This document shows positions 46,928 to 56,440 of a DNA stretch of 56,741 nucleotides, piece after piece. Under the pieces are notes generated by a model that saw only the letters and a program-made list of their open reading frames with translations, was not told where the DNA came from and did no database searches. How positions within the stretch are numbered: position 1 is the first letter of the stretch; the number at the start of each line of letters is the position of its first letter. The translations under genes and the position numbers were made by a program. The DNA is from Pseudophaeobacter leonis (GTDB lineage: Bacteria; Pseudomonadota; Alphaproteobacteria; Rhodobacterales; Rhodobacteraceae). The stretch spans positions 1 through 56,741 of the forward strand of contig NZ_MWVJ01000002.1 of the NCBI RefSeq assembly GCF_002087335.1. Direction: 5' to 3'.

Positions 46928-48103
46928 ATGAACAGATCCTTTATTGCCCGTAACCCTTCGGTGCTGATCTTCCTGTCTATACTGGCCCTGTTCACGCTGC
47001 TTGTGACGCTGCTCTCTGAGGGATTTGGCGCAGGCCTGGTCTCGACCAGCATGGTGAAAACCCTGGGCAAGACCCTGTGTCTCTGTCTGATCGCCGTGGC
47101 GATGGACCTGATCTGGGGCTACACTGGTATCCTTTCGCTGGGTCACTTCGCCTTTTTTGGCCTGGGCGGATATATGATCGGCATGTGGCTGATGTTTGAA
47201 CGCACCCGCCAGATTGTTGTCACCTCACTGTCTGAAGGCGTACTGCCGCCGACACCAGAAGACATCCAGGCGGCCATTGGCAACCAGATCTTTGGCGTGG
47301 TGGGCAGCAGTGAGTTCCCCCTGATCTGGATGTTTGCAGACAGCCTTGTGCTGCAGCTGGCCTTTGTTGTGCTGGTCCCCGGCGCTTTGGCCTTTGTCTT
47401 TGGCTGGCTGGCGTTTCGCAGCCGGGTGACAGGCGTGTATCTGTCCATTCTGACCCAGGCGATGACCCTGGGGCTGTCCCTGTATCTGTTCCAGAATGCC
47501 AGCGGTCTGCGCGGCAACAACGGCTTGTCCGGCCTGCAGAACCTGCCCGGCGTCACAGCGCCGCAATCAGTTGTCTCCCTCTGGTTCTTCTGGGCCTCAG
47601 CACTGGCGCTGGCGCTGGGCTATCTGCTGGTCGCCTGGGTGGTGTCGGGTAAATTTGGCTCGGTCATTCGCGGCATTCGCGACAACGAGGCCCGGGTGCG
47701 GTTCCTTGGGTATTCGGTTGAGAGCTACAAACTAGCGGTCTTTACCCTGACGGCTTGTATTTCCGGCATCGCAGGCGCGCTCTACTACCCGCAGGCAGGG
47801 ATCATCAACCCGGCCGAGGTCGCACCGATTGCCTCGATCTATCTGGCGGTCTGGGTGGCGATTGGCGGCCGCGGCAGGCTTTATGGTGCGGTGATCGGCA
47901 CCGCCCTCGTCAGTCTGGTATCCAGCTGGTTCACCGGCGGCCAGGCCCCTGACGTGAATCTGGGTTTTTACACAATCAAATGGGTCGATTGGTGGCTGGT
48001 TCTGCTGGGCCTCAGCTTTGTGCTGGTCACGCTCTATGCACCACGCGGGATTGGCGGGTTGTTTGACCTTGTGGCGCGTAAAAACCCGGGGGAGGGGCCA
48101 TGA
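46928..48103 (+). CDS. urtC: urea ABC transporter permease UrtC
   Basis: 391 aa LivM-type permease with 9-10 membrane segments; LCLIAVAMDLIWGYTGILSL and VWVAIGGRGRLYGAVIGTAL are the family signatures. I place the start at ATG 46928 after AGGAGA; a GTG one codon earlier is possible. Stop overlaps urtD (ATGA). Confidence 0.95.
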   Translation: MNRSFIARNPSVLIFLSILALFTLLVTLLSEGFGAGLVSTSMVKTLGKTLCLCLIAVAMDLIWGYTGILSLGHFAFFGLGGYMIGMWLMFERTRQIVVTSLSEGVLPPTPEDIQAAIGNQIFGVVGSSEFPLIWMFADSLVLQLAFVVLVPGALAFVFGWLAFRSRVTGVYLSILTQAMTLGLSLYLFQNASGLRGNNGLSGLQNLPGVTAPQSVVSLWFFWASALALALGYLLVAWVVSGKFGSVIRGIRDNEARVRFLGYSVESYKLAVFTLTACISGIAGALYYPQAGIINPAEVAPIASIYLAVWVAIGGRGRLYGAVIGTALVSLVSSWFTGGQAPDVNLGFYTIKWVDWWLVLLGLSFVLVTLYAPRGIGGLFDLVARKNPGEGP

Positions 48104-48840
48104 GCACGCTGTTAGAAGTCTCCGGCGTCACCGTCAGCTTTGACGGGTTTCGCGCCATCAACAATCTGTCCTTTCAGATCGGAGCAGCCGAGCTGCGCGC
48201 GGTGATTGGGCCCAATGGCGCTGGCAAGACCACGTTCATGGATATCGTCACCGGTAAAACCCGTCCCGATGAGGGGCATATTCTGTGGGGCGAGAAAAGC
48301 ATTTCACTGATCGGGATGTCCGAGGCCAAGATCGCCCAGGCCGGGATTGGGCGGAAGTTTCAAAAGCCAACGGTTTTTGAAGACCAAACCGTTCAGGAAA
48401 ACCTGCTGATGGCGCTGCGCAAAGATCGCAGCCCGCTGGCTGTGCTCCTCTTCAGACCGTCGGTGCCGGACCTAGATCGTGTGGCTGAACTGGCGGCAGA
48501 AATTGGCCTCACTGAGATGCTGTTGCGGGTGTCCGGTGAGCTGAGCCATGGGCAAAAACAATGGCTGGAAATCGGCATGCTGCTGGCACAAGAGCCGCGT
48601 CTTTTGCTGGTGGATGAACCCGCTGCGGGCATGACACTGGCCGAGCGCGAAAAGACCACCGCCATCCTGACCGAAGCCGCCAAGACCCGCGCCGTTGTTG
48701 TGGTCGAACACGATATGGAATTCGTGCGCCGTTTGAACTGTAAGGTGACAGTTCTGCACGAAGGCGCGGTTCTGGCAGAAGGCTCGCTGGATCACGTGAC
48801 AAAGAACAAAGACGTCAGCGTCGTCTATTTGGGGCGCTAG
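48100..48840 (+). CDS. urtD: urea ABC transporter ATP-binding protein UrtD
   Basis: 246 aa LivG-type ATPase. Walker A AVIGPNGAGKTTFMDIVTGK, signature ELSHGQKQWLEIGMLLAQEP and Walker B LLLVDEPAAGMTLAE. GGAGGGG lies before the ATG. Confidence 0.97.
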   Translation: MSTLLEVSGVTVSFDGFRAINNLSFQIGAAELRAVIGPNGAGKTTFMDIVTGKTRPDEGHILWGEKSISLIGMSEAKIAQAGIGRKFQKPTVFEDQTVQENLLMALRKDRSPLAVLLFRPSVPDLDRVAELAAEIGLTEMLLRVSGELSHGQKQWLEIGMLLAQEPRLLLVDEPAAGMTLAEREKTTAILTEAAKTRAVVVVEHDMEFVRRLNCKVTVLHEGAVLAEGSLDHVTKNKDVSVVYLGR

Positions 48841-48843
48841 GAT

Positions 48844-49539
48844 ATGCTGAACGTTGAAAATCTCTCTTTGCACTACGGCAACTCGCAAATCCTGCACGAC
48901 GTCTCGATGCGCGCTGAGCTGGGATCGGTCACCTGCGTTATGGGCACCAACGGGGTTGGCAAAACCAGCCTGCTGAGGGCGCTGTCTGGCGCACATCCCT
49001 ATTCGGCGGGCGCAATCACACTGGACGGCAAAGACCTGAACCATGCGCCCGCGCATCAGCTGGCCCGGCTGGGGATCGGCTATGTGCCGCAGGGGCGCGA
49101 TATCTTTCCGCTAATGACAGTGCGCGAGAATCTGCAGACCGGTTTTTCCTGTTTGCCAAAATCCGAGCACTTTATCCCTGATGACATTCATGAGCTTTTC
49201 CCGGTGCTCAAAGAGATGGAGAACCGTCGCGGCGGCGATTTGTCTGGCGGGCAGCAACAGCAACTGGCCATCGCACGCGCATTGATCACGCGGCCAAAGC
49301 TATTGTTGCTGGACGAGCCAACTGAGGGCATTCAGCCCAATATTATCCAGCATATCGGGGACGTTATCCGGCTGCTGCGGGGCAGGGGCACCATGGCGAT
49401 TATCCTGGTGGAGCAGTTTTTTGATTTTGCCTTTGATCTGGCCGATGATCTGGTTGTTCTGAAGCGCGGCGAGGTGATCAAGACGGCTCCCAAGTCTCAG
49501 GTCGAACGGGACGAGCTTTTGTCGCTGGTCTCTGTTTGA
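48844..49539 (+). CDS. urtE: urea ABC transporter ATP-binding protein UrtE
   Basis: 231 aa LivF-type ATPase. Walker A VMGTNGVGKTSLLRALSG, signature DLSGGQQQQLAIARALITRP and Walker B LLLLDEPTEGIQPNI. Last gene of urtABCDE. Its final codons and stop are duplicated just downstream. Confidence 0.97.
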   Translation: MLNVENLSLHYGNSQILHDVSMRAELGSVTCVMGTNGVGKTSLLRALSGAHPYSAGAITLDGKDLNHAPAHQLARLGIGYVPQGRDIFPLMTVRENLQTGFSCLPKSEHFIPDDIHELFPVLKEMENRRGGDLSGGQQQQLAIARALITRPKLLLLDEPTEGIQPNIIQHIGDVIRLLRGRGTMAIILVEQFFDFAFDLADDLVVLKRGEVIKTAPKSQVERDELLSLVSV

Positions 49540-49556
49540 AATTTCTCTGTTTAAAG
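49529..49556. repeat. tandem duplication of the urtE stop region (period 15)
   Basis: TCTCTGTTTGAAA (49529-49541, containing the TGA stop) and TCTCTGTTTAAAG (49544-49556). Confidence 0.75.
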
Positions 49557-49610
49557 GATCAGACACTGCCCAGTCCGAGTGAGCCCAGACAAGGTTGAGG
49601 TTTTCTGAGT

Positions 49611-49645
49611 GGCTGCTCAGGTGACCGGCTACTCAGGTGACCGGC
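49611..49645. repeat. 16-bp tandem duplication of the urtE/matB terminator arm
   Basis: GGCTGCTCAGGTGACC (49611-49626) and GGCTACTCAGGTGACC (49627-49642), then GGC. The second copy is the 5' arm of the terminator, the first an extra copy of it. Confidence 0.88.
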
Positions 49646-49670
49646 GTCGAGGGATCGTGCCGGTCACCTG
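49634..49670. terminator. bidirectional terminator between urtE and matB
   Basis: CAGGTGACCGGC / GCCGGTCACCTG perfect 12-bp stem with 13-base loop between two convergent operons. Confidence 0.85.
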
Positions 49671-49685
49671 AAAAGGCATATTTGT

Positions 49686-51201
49686 TCAGGAGGTGAACAA
49701 AGCGCCATATGTGTCGCGCAGGACGTTTTTTTGCACTTTGCCCATGGTATTTCGCGGCAGCTCTTCCACGAGGACCAGCTTGCGCGGATGCTTAAAGCGG
49801 GCCAGGGCTTGTTGCACCGCAGCCTTCACGGCATCCAGATCCGGAGACTGGTCTTTTTGGGCGACGATCACGCCCACGACCGTTTCGCCAAAATCCGGAT
49901 GCGGCACGCCGATGACGGCGCTTTCCAACACTCCGGGTTGGTCGTCCAGGATCAGCTCGATCTCTTTCGGGTAGATGTTGTAGCCTCCGGAAATAATGAG
50001 ATCCTTGTTGCGCCCAACAATGTGTACATAGCGCTCAGCATCCACCCGCCCCAGATCACCGGTGATGAAAAACCCGTTAGCGCGCAGCTCTGCCGCCGTT
50101 TTTTCGGGCATTTGCCAGTAGCCCTTAAAGACATTTGGCCCGCGCACCTCAATCTGGCCCACCTCACCGTCAGGCAGGGTCTCGCCGGTTTCCGGATCGG
50201 TGATTTTCAGCTCAACCCCGGGCAGTGGAAAGCCTACCGTTCCTGCACGCCGTTCGCCGTCATAGGGGTTTGAGGTGTTCATATTGGTTTCGGTCATGCC
50301 GTAGCGCTCAAGAATGCGATGGCCGGTGCGCTCTTCGAACTGTACATGGGTTTCCGCCAAAAGCGGCGCCGAGCCTGACACAAACAGCCGCATATGTGCG
50401 CTCAGATTCCTGGTAAACCGCGCGTCCCCCAACAGGCGGGTGGAAAAGGTCGGCACCCCCATCATTGTCGTGGCCTGCGGCATCCAGCGGATGACCTCGT
50501 CGAGGTCGAACTTTGGCATAAAGACCATGCTGCTGCCCGCCGCCAGGATGACATTGGTGGCGACAAACAGCCCATGGGTGTGGAAAATCGGCAAGGCGTG
50601 CAACAGTACGTCCTTGTCGGTGAAACGCCATTCTTCCACCAGTGTATGCGCGTTTGACAGCAGGTTGTCCTGGGTTAGCATGGCTCCTTTTGAGCGCCCG
50701 GTTGTGCCCGAGGTATAGAGGAAAGCCGCCAAATCATCGCCCCTACGTGCGACTGCGGCACACTGCTGTGGCGTGGCGCGCGCCTTGTCCATCAGGGTGC
50801 CGCTGCCATCGGCATTCAGGGTTTCACCCCGAGCCCCCAGCTCATTTGCCAGTACCGTCATGGTCTCGGCACTTTTGCCGTCACAGACGATCAGGGACGC
50901 GCCGCTGTTTTCAATAAAGTAGCTGAGCTCATCCACAGTATAGGCAGTATTTAAGCGGCAAAAACACCAGCCCCGCCTGCGCGCAGGCCGCATAGAGCGC
51001 CAAGGCCTCTGGTGATTTTTCGACCTGCATAGCCACCCGGTCACCGGGTTTCAACCCGATCTGCGTGGTGACATTGGCGATCTGGGCGCCCATCGTCAGG
51101 AAATCCTGATGACTGATCACCCCACCGTCCAGCAGATGCAAAAACGGTGTCGATTGTCCCGCGTGAATACCAAACAGGCCATCATAAAGAGGGTTTGCCA
51201 T
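49686..51201 (-). CDS. matB: malonyl-CoA synthetase MatB (frameshifted)
   Basis: ANL-family ligase making malonyl-CoA from malonate, ATP and CoA. Start ATG 51201 (MANPLYDGLFGIHAGQSTPF) after AGGAAAGG. Core motifs FLYTSGTTGRSKGAMLTQDN (P-loop), RYGMTETNMNTSNPYDGERR and ELPRNTMGKVQKNVL (C-terminal Lys). An extra A near 50947-50953 breaks LVFLPLNTAYTVDELSYFIE. The MNTSNPYDGERR stretch and the neighbour matA point to malonate as substrate. Confidence 0.93.
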
Positions 51202-51205
51202 GGGT

Positions 51206-52465
51206 TTACCTTTCCTGTGCCGCAGGGAGGCGGACGGCATCCGCCAGCGCCTTGACCTCGGCCGTCGCGACAACCTCGCGCGTGGTGACGAAATTTTCGT
51301 GGTTCTGAGCGACCTTGGTGAGGTCATAGAGATAATTGACCATTGTGCCAGCGGATTGGGCCCGCCCCTTATCTGAGGTGTCGGCACCGGCGTGTACCGC
51401 ATGCACAATGGCGCCATTGCCCAAATGGAACCGGGCCACGGGGTCCATAGGCTGGCCGCCGCGTGATTTTGCGTTCAGCAGATAATAGGCTGCAAGGGAC
51501 TGTATGTCTGTGCCGGTGTCTTCACCCAGCGACTGGCCTTCCTGCCTTAGCCATGCGCTCAATCCCGGAAGGGGAGAGAGGGTGACAAAGGTCTTCAGCC
51601 CGGCCAGTTCGGCCGCCAGATCTGCGGCAACCTGTTTGATCAGCGAGTTGCCAAAAGAGATGCTGGCCAGGCCCGCCTGACAGTTCGAGATGGAGTAGAA
51701 CACGGCGGTATCCGCCTGTTCTGCGGCCATGGACGTGCGGTCTTCGGCCAGCAGGGCCTGAACCGAGTTCGGGGTCCCCTTGCTAAGCGCCACTTCGACA
51801 AAGATCAGCGGCTCATCCGGCATCGAGGGATGGAAGAAGGCAAAACACCGCCGGTCTGCGGGCTCCAGCCTGCGGCGCAGATCCTCCCAGCTGTCGATGG
51901 CGTGCACGGCCTCATAGGCGATGATCTTCTCCAGGATATGTGCCGGGCTTTCCCAGCTGATAGGGCGCAGCACAAGAAAACCGCGATTGAACCAGGAGGC
52001 AAAGAGATGGCGGAAATCCAGATCCAGCGCCTGAAGTTCTGGCTCTTTGCGCCCCAGCCGCAACAGGTTAGCCCGCATCTGCACCAGAGCGCCGGTCGCC
52101 CCCGGCACCCGGTTCAGACGGCGGACAAACTCTTGCCGCGCCGGTTCGGCCGCCTCGGTAAAGGCGCGGTAGCTCGCCTTTGAAGGGGCTTTTTCATAGT
52201 CATCCAGAGTGGTGCGCACCCTTTCCGGGTCGATGTTCATCGTGGTGGCGATATGGCGGAAAAAGGCGAGCTTTGCCGCGTCGTCCAGCTGCGAAAACCG
52301 CGACAGGATTTCTTCGGCCAGCGCCAGACCAGAGGTCTCGCCCGCAGAGCCAACCAGCGCGGCGGCCAGCTCTGTCAGTGGACGGCCATCGCTTTGCGCC
52401 GCGCGGGCCTCGCGGCGATAGCGTCGCTCAAAAACCGTTGAGAGCAGGTCTGCAAGCAGGGTCAT
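51206..52465 (-). CDS. matA: malonyl-CoA decarboxylase MatA
   Basis: Decarboxylates malonyl-CoA to acetyl-CoA. 419 aa, MCD family: helical N-terminus, then PISWESPAHILEKIIAYEAV, FFHPSMPDEPLIFVEVALSK, FYSISNCQAGLASISFGNSL and the catalytic His region VARFHLGNGAIVHAVHAGAD. It overlaps dctM by 4 bases and is followed by matB after 4 bases. Confidence 0.96.
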   Translation of the reverse strand: MTLLADLLSTVFERRYRREARAAQSDGRPLTELAAALVGSAGETSGLALAEEILSRFSQLDDAAKLAFFRHIATTMNIDPERVRTTLDDYEKAPSKASYRAFTEAAEPARQEFVRRLNRVPGATGALVQMRANLLRLGRKEPELQALDLDFRHLFASWFNRGFLVLRPISWESPAHILEKIIAYEAVHAIDSWEDLRRRLEPADRRCFAFFHPSMPDEPLIFVEVALSKGTPNSVQALLAEDRTSMAAEQADTAVFYSISNCQAGLASISFGNSLIKQVAADLAAELAGLKTFVTLSPLPGLSAWLRQEGQSLGEDTGTDIQSLAAYYLLNAKSRGGQPMDPVARFHLGNGAIVHAVHAGADTSDKGRAQSAGTMVNYLYDLTKVAQNHENFVTTREVVATAEVKALADAVRLPAAQER

Positions 52466-53778
52466 ATCGCCGCTCCCATCACGGCATCAGGCAGCCAGGT
52501 TGCAAGGCCAGGGAACAGGCAGAGCAGCACAATCGCCAGAACCATGCAGGCCACAAAGGGCAAAGAGCCGGTCAGGATGGTTTTGAGGGAGATATCCGGC
52601 GCGATGCCGTTGATCACATAGAGATTCAGCCCGACCGGAGGAGAGATCAGCCCGATCTCCATGTTGATGGTCAGCACCACGGCAAACCAGATGGGATCAA
52701 ACCCGGCAGTGTCGATGATCGGCAACAGGATCGGTGCGGCCATCAGGATCACAGCGACGGGGGGCAAAAAGAATCCGGCGATCAGCAAGAAGACATTCAC
52801 AACCCCCATCAAGACCCAGCGATTGACGTTCAGTGTGCCGATCCATTCGGCGATGGACTGGGTGATGAACAGCGAGCTGAGCATGTAGGAAAACACCCAG
52901 CAGCGGCGATGATAAACAGGATCATCACGCTTTCCTTGGTGCTGTCACGCAGCACCACCCACAGATCACGGGGATTCCAGAGCTTGTAGATGATCATGGC
53001 CGATCAGCAAACAAAGCAGAGCGCCAACTGCAGCCGTCTCCGACGGGGTCGCAATACCGCCATACATCGCATAGAGCACGCCCAGGATGATCGCGAGGAA
53101 GGGCAGAACGCGGGGCAGGATTTCAAACCGTTCCGCCCAGCTATAGCTACCTGCGCCGAGACGTGACGCATCGCCCGATTTCCAGGTGGAATAGAGCGAC
53201 CAGGCCATAAACAGCACAACCAGCAGTAGTCCCGGGATCACACCGGCCAGAAACAGCCGACCAATCGAGGTCTCTGTGGCGATGCCATAGACAATCATCG
53301 TAACAGAGGGCGGGATCAGAATACCCAGGGTGCCGCCCGCGGCGATCGAGCCTGCGGCAACCCCGTCCGGATAGCCCCGCTTGCGCATTTCAGGAATACC
53401 CATTTTGCCAATGGCAGCGCAGGTGGCAGGGGAAGACCCGGACATCGCCGCAAACAGCGCGCAGGCGCCAAGGTTTGAAATCACCAGACCGCCGGGCACA
53501 CGGGTCAGCCAGCGCTCCAGCGCTTCATAGAGATCCGCGCCTGCCCGCGTCGAGGCGATTGAGGAGCCCATGATGATGAACATCGGGATCGACAAAAGAG
53601 CAAAGTTGTCGAGCTTGCCAAACAGCAGCTCGGGCATCAGTTCCAGCGACCGGGCACCGTCGAATATGAGCAGGAAACCTGCGGAGACAATCAACAGGCC
53701 AATGGCCACAGAGACGCCGGAGAAGAGAACCAGAATGGTGGCAATGGCCACAATCGCTCCCAAAAGAAGAGGGTCCAT
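52462..53778 (-). CDS. dctM: TRAP transporter large permease DctM/MatM (two frameshifts)
   Basis: About 438 aa, 12 membrane segments, Na+-coupled transport subunit. Starts MDPLLLGAIVAIATILVLFS. Two indels fall 105 bases apart: an extra G near 52995-53003 (LIAMIIYKLWNPRDLW expected) and a missing G near 52891-52897 (FIIAAAGVFSYML expected). They cancel, so the ends stay in one frame. GILIPPSVTMIVYG and ISPPVGLNLYVINGIAPDIS are TRAP DctM signatures. For malonate the name matM is also used. Confidence 0.92.
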
Positions 53779-53783
53779 CGAGA

Positions 53784-54326
53784 TTACTCCAGACCAAAGG
53801 GTTTATCGATGCCAAGCAGCACAGCCACGAGGTCGGCGATCAGTTGCAAAAGCAGCAGGCCAAAGCCAACCGGAATTGCCAGATAGGGGATCCACAGGCG
53901 TACGCCCCAGATCGTGTCGGATTTCCAGCCGCGGTCCCAGGCGAAATGCCAGTACTCAAAGCCGTAAAACACCATCACCGCAACGATCGAGATCGACAGG
54001 ACCGAGGTGACGATGGCCATGAAAAAGCGGGGCCGTGGCGACAGCGAGAGTGGGATCAGATCCACGTTCACATGGCCACGCAGGCTCTGCACATAGGGCA
54101 GGCCGACCAGGGTGGCGGCGATCACCAGATAAATGACGGCCTCGGTTTGCCAGACGGTCGAGCCATTCAGCACGAAACGGACGATGATCATCTGGCACGT
54201 GATGGCAACGGCGGCGACAATCATGGCGGCCGAACACCAGCCGGCCAGTGTCGACAGCGCCGAAACTAGGCGAAGGAAAGGATTGTTCCCGGTATGGGAC
54301 GCAACGGCGGAGCTATGGCCTGCCAC
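53784..54326 (-). CDS. dctQ: TRAP transporter small permease DctQ/MatQ
   Basis: 180 aa with four membrane segments. The start is GTG 54326 (MAGHSSAVASHTGNNPFLRL), set by a perfect AGGAGG 6 bases upstream; the longer frame to 54407 covers the dctP-dctQ hairpin. QTEAVIYLVIAATLVGLPYV and LRGHVNVDLIPL are typical of DctQ. Confidence 0.92.
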   Translation of the reverse strand: MAGHSSAVASHTGNNPFLRLVSALSTLAGWCSAAMIVAAVAITCQMIIVRFVLNGSTVWQTEAVIYLVIAATLVGLPYVQSLRGHVNVDLIPLSLSPRPRFFMAIVTSVLSISIVAVMVFYGFEYWHFAWDRGWKSDTIWGVRLWIPYLAIPVGFGLLLLQLIADLVAVLLGIDKPFGLE

Positions 54327-54370
54327 GAGCGCCTCCTGTGATTTGAATTTCAGAGAAAGGAGAGGGGAGA

Positions 54371-54397
54371 GGCAGGGCGCGCTGCAGGCGCCCCGCC
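54371..54397 (-). terminator. hairpin between dctP and dctQ (attenuator)
   Basis: Minus strand GGCGGGGCGC / GCGCCCTGCC (one G-U) with 7-base loop, then a pyrimidine-rich stretch. It should favour production of the binding protein over the permease. Confidence 0.6.
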
Positions 54398-54403
54398 AAA
54401 AGG

Positions 54404-55390
54404 TCACTCAACAGCCAGAGCCAGATCCAGCAATGTCTGTCCGTCTTTCACGTCTGTGACGAACTTTGCATAGGAGGTCTCCATGGCAATGGCACGCCAG
54501 GCCTCAAAATCCTCAGCCGTCATTTCGGCGATTTCCACACCGGCATCGGCAAAGACTTTTGCAGAGGCAGCATCCTGAAGCTTGGCTTCTTTGAGATAGT
54601 AGGCCTCGGCTTTTTCAGAGGCGGCCAGCAGGGCAGCCTGCTGTGCGTCGTTCAGACCCTCAAAGGCGGTTTTGTTCATCAGCAGTGGCTGATACATGAA
54701 CCACAAAGCAACATCGCCTGCGGGCGTGTAGCAGCTGACCTGCTCATAGATGCGGTAGGACACAAAGGACGAGGACGAGGTATTGGCCGCCTGCAGAACA
54801 CCGGTCTGCATCGCGTTGTAGATTTCGGATGAGGCCATAGAGGCGATAGAAGCCCCGGACCCTGCCAGCATCTGCTCAAATGATTTACCGGCGGCACGGG
54901 TCTGCAAACCCTCTACGTCGCTCGGCTTGGTGATGCATTTGTCCTTGCCGGCAAAGCCGCCCGCAAGATAGCCGTGCACCAGCACCATGACATCATCCTC
55001 GGCCATCTTCTCCTCCAGAGCGGCCATAAAGGGTGAGTCAGACAGGCGTGCGGCGTGATCGTGGTTTTTCACCAGACCCGGCATCAGGGTCAGGTTATAG
55101 GCAGGCTGCTGGCCCCCGGCATAGCTGAGCGGCAGAACCGTCATATCCAGCTGGCCGCGGCTCAGGGGTTTATACTGCTCCCGTGGCTTGAAAAGTGATT
55201 TCGAGCCGAAGATCTTGATGTCGAGATCAACACCGGCAGCAGCCACTTCGTCGGCGACAATCTGGGCCACCTTATGGCGGATGTCTTTGTTTGACCATTG
55301 GTGCGACAAGCGCAGCTCAGTGGCATGGGCCAGCGTGCTCACGGATGTGAGCGCCAGGGCCGCAACGGCAGTCTTCAGCATGGATTTCAT
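54404..55390 (-). CDS. dctP: TRAP transporter substrate-binding protein DctP/MatP
   Basis: Periplasmic solute receptor, 328 aa. Signal peptide MKSMLKTAVAALALTSVSTL ending AHA. The start at 55390 has GGGAGG upstream. ELRLSHQWSNKDIRHKVAQI and the Arg-containing LQTRAAGKSFEQML (carboxylate-binding Arg region) fit a DctP. Malonate is inferred from the operon with matA and matB and the MatR-type operator. Confidence 0.92.
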   Translation of the reverse strand: MKSMLKTAVAALALTSVSTLAHATELRLSHQWSNKDIRHKVAQIVADEVAAAGVDLDIKIFGSKSLFKPREQYKPLSRGQLDMTVLPLSYAGGQQPAYNLTLMPGLVKNHDHAARLSDSPFMAALEEKMAEDDVMVLVHGYLAGGFAGKDKCITKPSDVEGLQTRAAGKSFEQMLAGSGASIASMASSEIYNAMQTGVLQAANTSSSSFVSYRIYEQVSCYTPAGDVALWFMYQPLLMNKTAFEGLNDAQQAALLAASEKAEAYYLKEAKLQDAASAKVFADAGVEIAEMTAEDFEAWRAIAMETSYAKFVTDVKDGQTLLDLALAVE

Positions 55391-55479
55391 GTTTTCCTCC
55401 CATAAGAATCCGATCCGGTAGATACCGGGTGCTGGCAAGATAGGCCTATGATGTATTTCAAGTCAAACTTCTTGTATAC

Positions 55480-55493
55480 AATAATTGCGTTCT
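55480..55493. promoter_or_regulatory. GntR-type operator TTGTATACAA (MatR site)
   Basis: Perfect 10-bp palindrome at 55482-55491, within TCTTGTATACA. It lies between dctP and matR. From memory, the Rhizobium MatR operator is TCTTGTA/TACACGA, a close match. Confidence 0.82.
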
Positions 55494-55528
55494 TGAATTT
55501 CAGAATGGGGCTAACTAAAAAGACAGCT

Positions 55529-56185
55529 ATGGAACAACGCCGCGCAGATACGATTGCAAAAGAGCTGGAAGAGCTCATCTTTGACGGAACATTTTCGGAT
55601 GGAGACCGGCTGGATGAGGTGCGCCTGGCGGAGCAGTTTGGCGTCTCGCGGACCCCTTTAAGAGAAGCTTTGCAGCGCCTTTCCCGCTCTGGTCTGGTTG
55701 AGCTGATCCCGCGCCGCGGCGCCTTTGTGCGGCAACCCGGCCCGGTTGAGCTGATGGAAATGTTTGAGGTCATGGCCGAGATCGAGGCCGTGTGTGGCCG
55801 GCTTGGCGCGATGCGGATATCTGATGCGGCTTTGGCAGAGCTGCGGGATGCAAACGTCAAATGTCAGGCGGCCATCGACGCCCAGGACCCGGATACCTAT
55901 TACGCCGAGAACGAACGGTTTCACCTGATCATCTATCAACAGTCCGGCAACAGTTTTCTGTCTTCCGAGGCAGCAGCACTGCACCGGCGTCTAAAGCCAT
56001 TTCGCAGGCAGCAGTTGCGCTTGCGCGGCCGGATGGCGCAGTCAATGACCGAACACAAAGAGATCGTTGAAGCGCTTGAACAGGGTAAACCCGAGCGCGC
56101 AGCAAATATCTTGCGGGACCATGTGGCGATCCAGGGGGAAAGGTTCCACAGTCTGATGGCAACCCTAAAGACTGTGGCTGAATAG
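55529..56185 (+). CDS. matR: GntR (FCD) family regulator of malonate genes
   Basis: About 218 aa from MEQRRADTIAKELEELIFDG. Winged-helix HTH RLAEQFGVSRTPLREALQRL, then an all-helical FCD effector domain with metal-binding His (NERFHLIIYQQSG, MTEHKEIVEALEQG). Divergent from dctPQM-matA-matB with a shared operator; expected to repress until malonate or malonyl-CoA is bound. ATG 55505 is an alternative start. Confidence 0.88.
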   Translation: MEQRRADTIAKELEELIFDGTFSDGDRLDEVRLAEQFGVSRTPLREALQRLSRSGLVELIPRRGAFVRQPGPVELMEMFEVMAEIEAVCGRLGAMRISDAALAELRDANVKCQAAIDAQDPDTYYAENERFHLIIYQQSGNSFLSSEAAALHRRLKPFRRQQLRLRGRMAQSMTEHKEIVEALEQGKPERAANILRDHVAIQGERFHSLMATLKTVAE

Positions 56186-56212
56186 CCCTTTAGGTCTGTC
56201 TGGCTGAATAGC
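56175..56212. repeat. tandem duplication of the matR stop region (period 26)
   Basis: TGGCTGAATAGC at 56175-56186 (Ala-Glu-stop) and again at 56201-56212. Confidence 0.7.
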
Positions 56213-56335
56213 TGGTCGGATCTGGCGGCGGTACCAGATTCATGTCGCTGCTAGGGGGGCGGGCCTCACTCAGCCCGCAAATTGTGCTGCCCTGCAATCC
56301 GAGCCTCTATCTATTTTCACCCTTTACAGAAGAAG

Positions 56336-56366
56336 CCCGCAGTGAAGGTCTCATCTTCACTGCGGG
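56336..56366. terminator. strong hairpin between matR and the RTX gene
   Basis: CCCGCAGTGAAG / CTTCACTGCGGG perfect 12-bp stem with 7-base loop between convergent genes; TAAAATTTT lies on the right side. Confidence 0.85.
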
Positions 56367-56440
56367 TAAAATTTTCGGCGCCTGACTGCATTGGTGTTCC
56401 AATGGTTTCAGGAGGCCGCTACTCGTTTGCCTGAGGCGAT

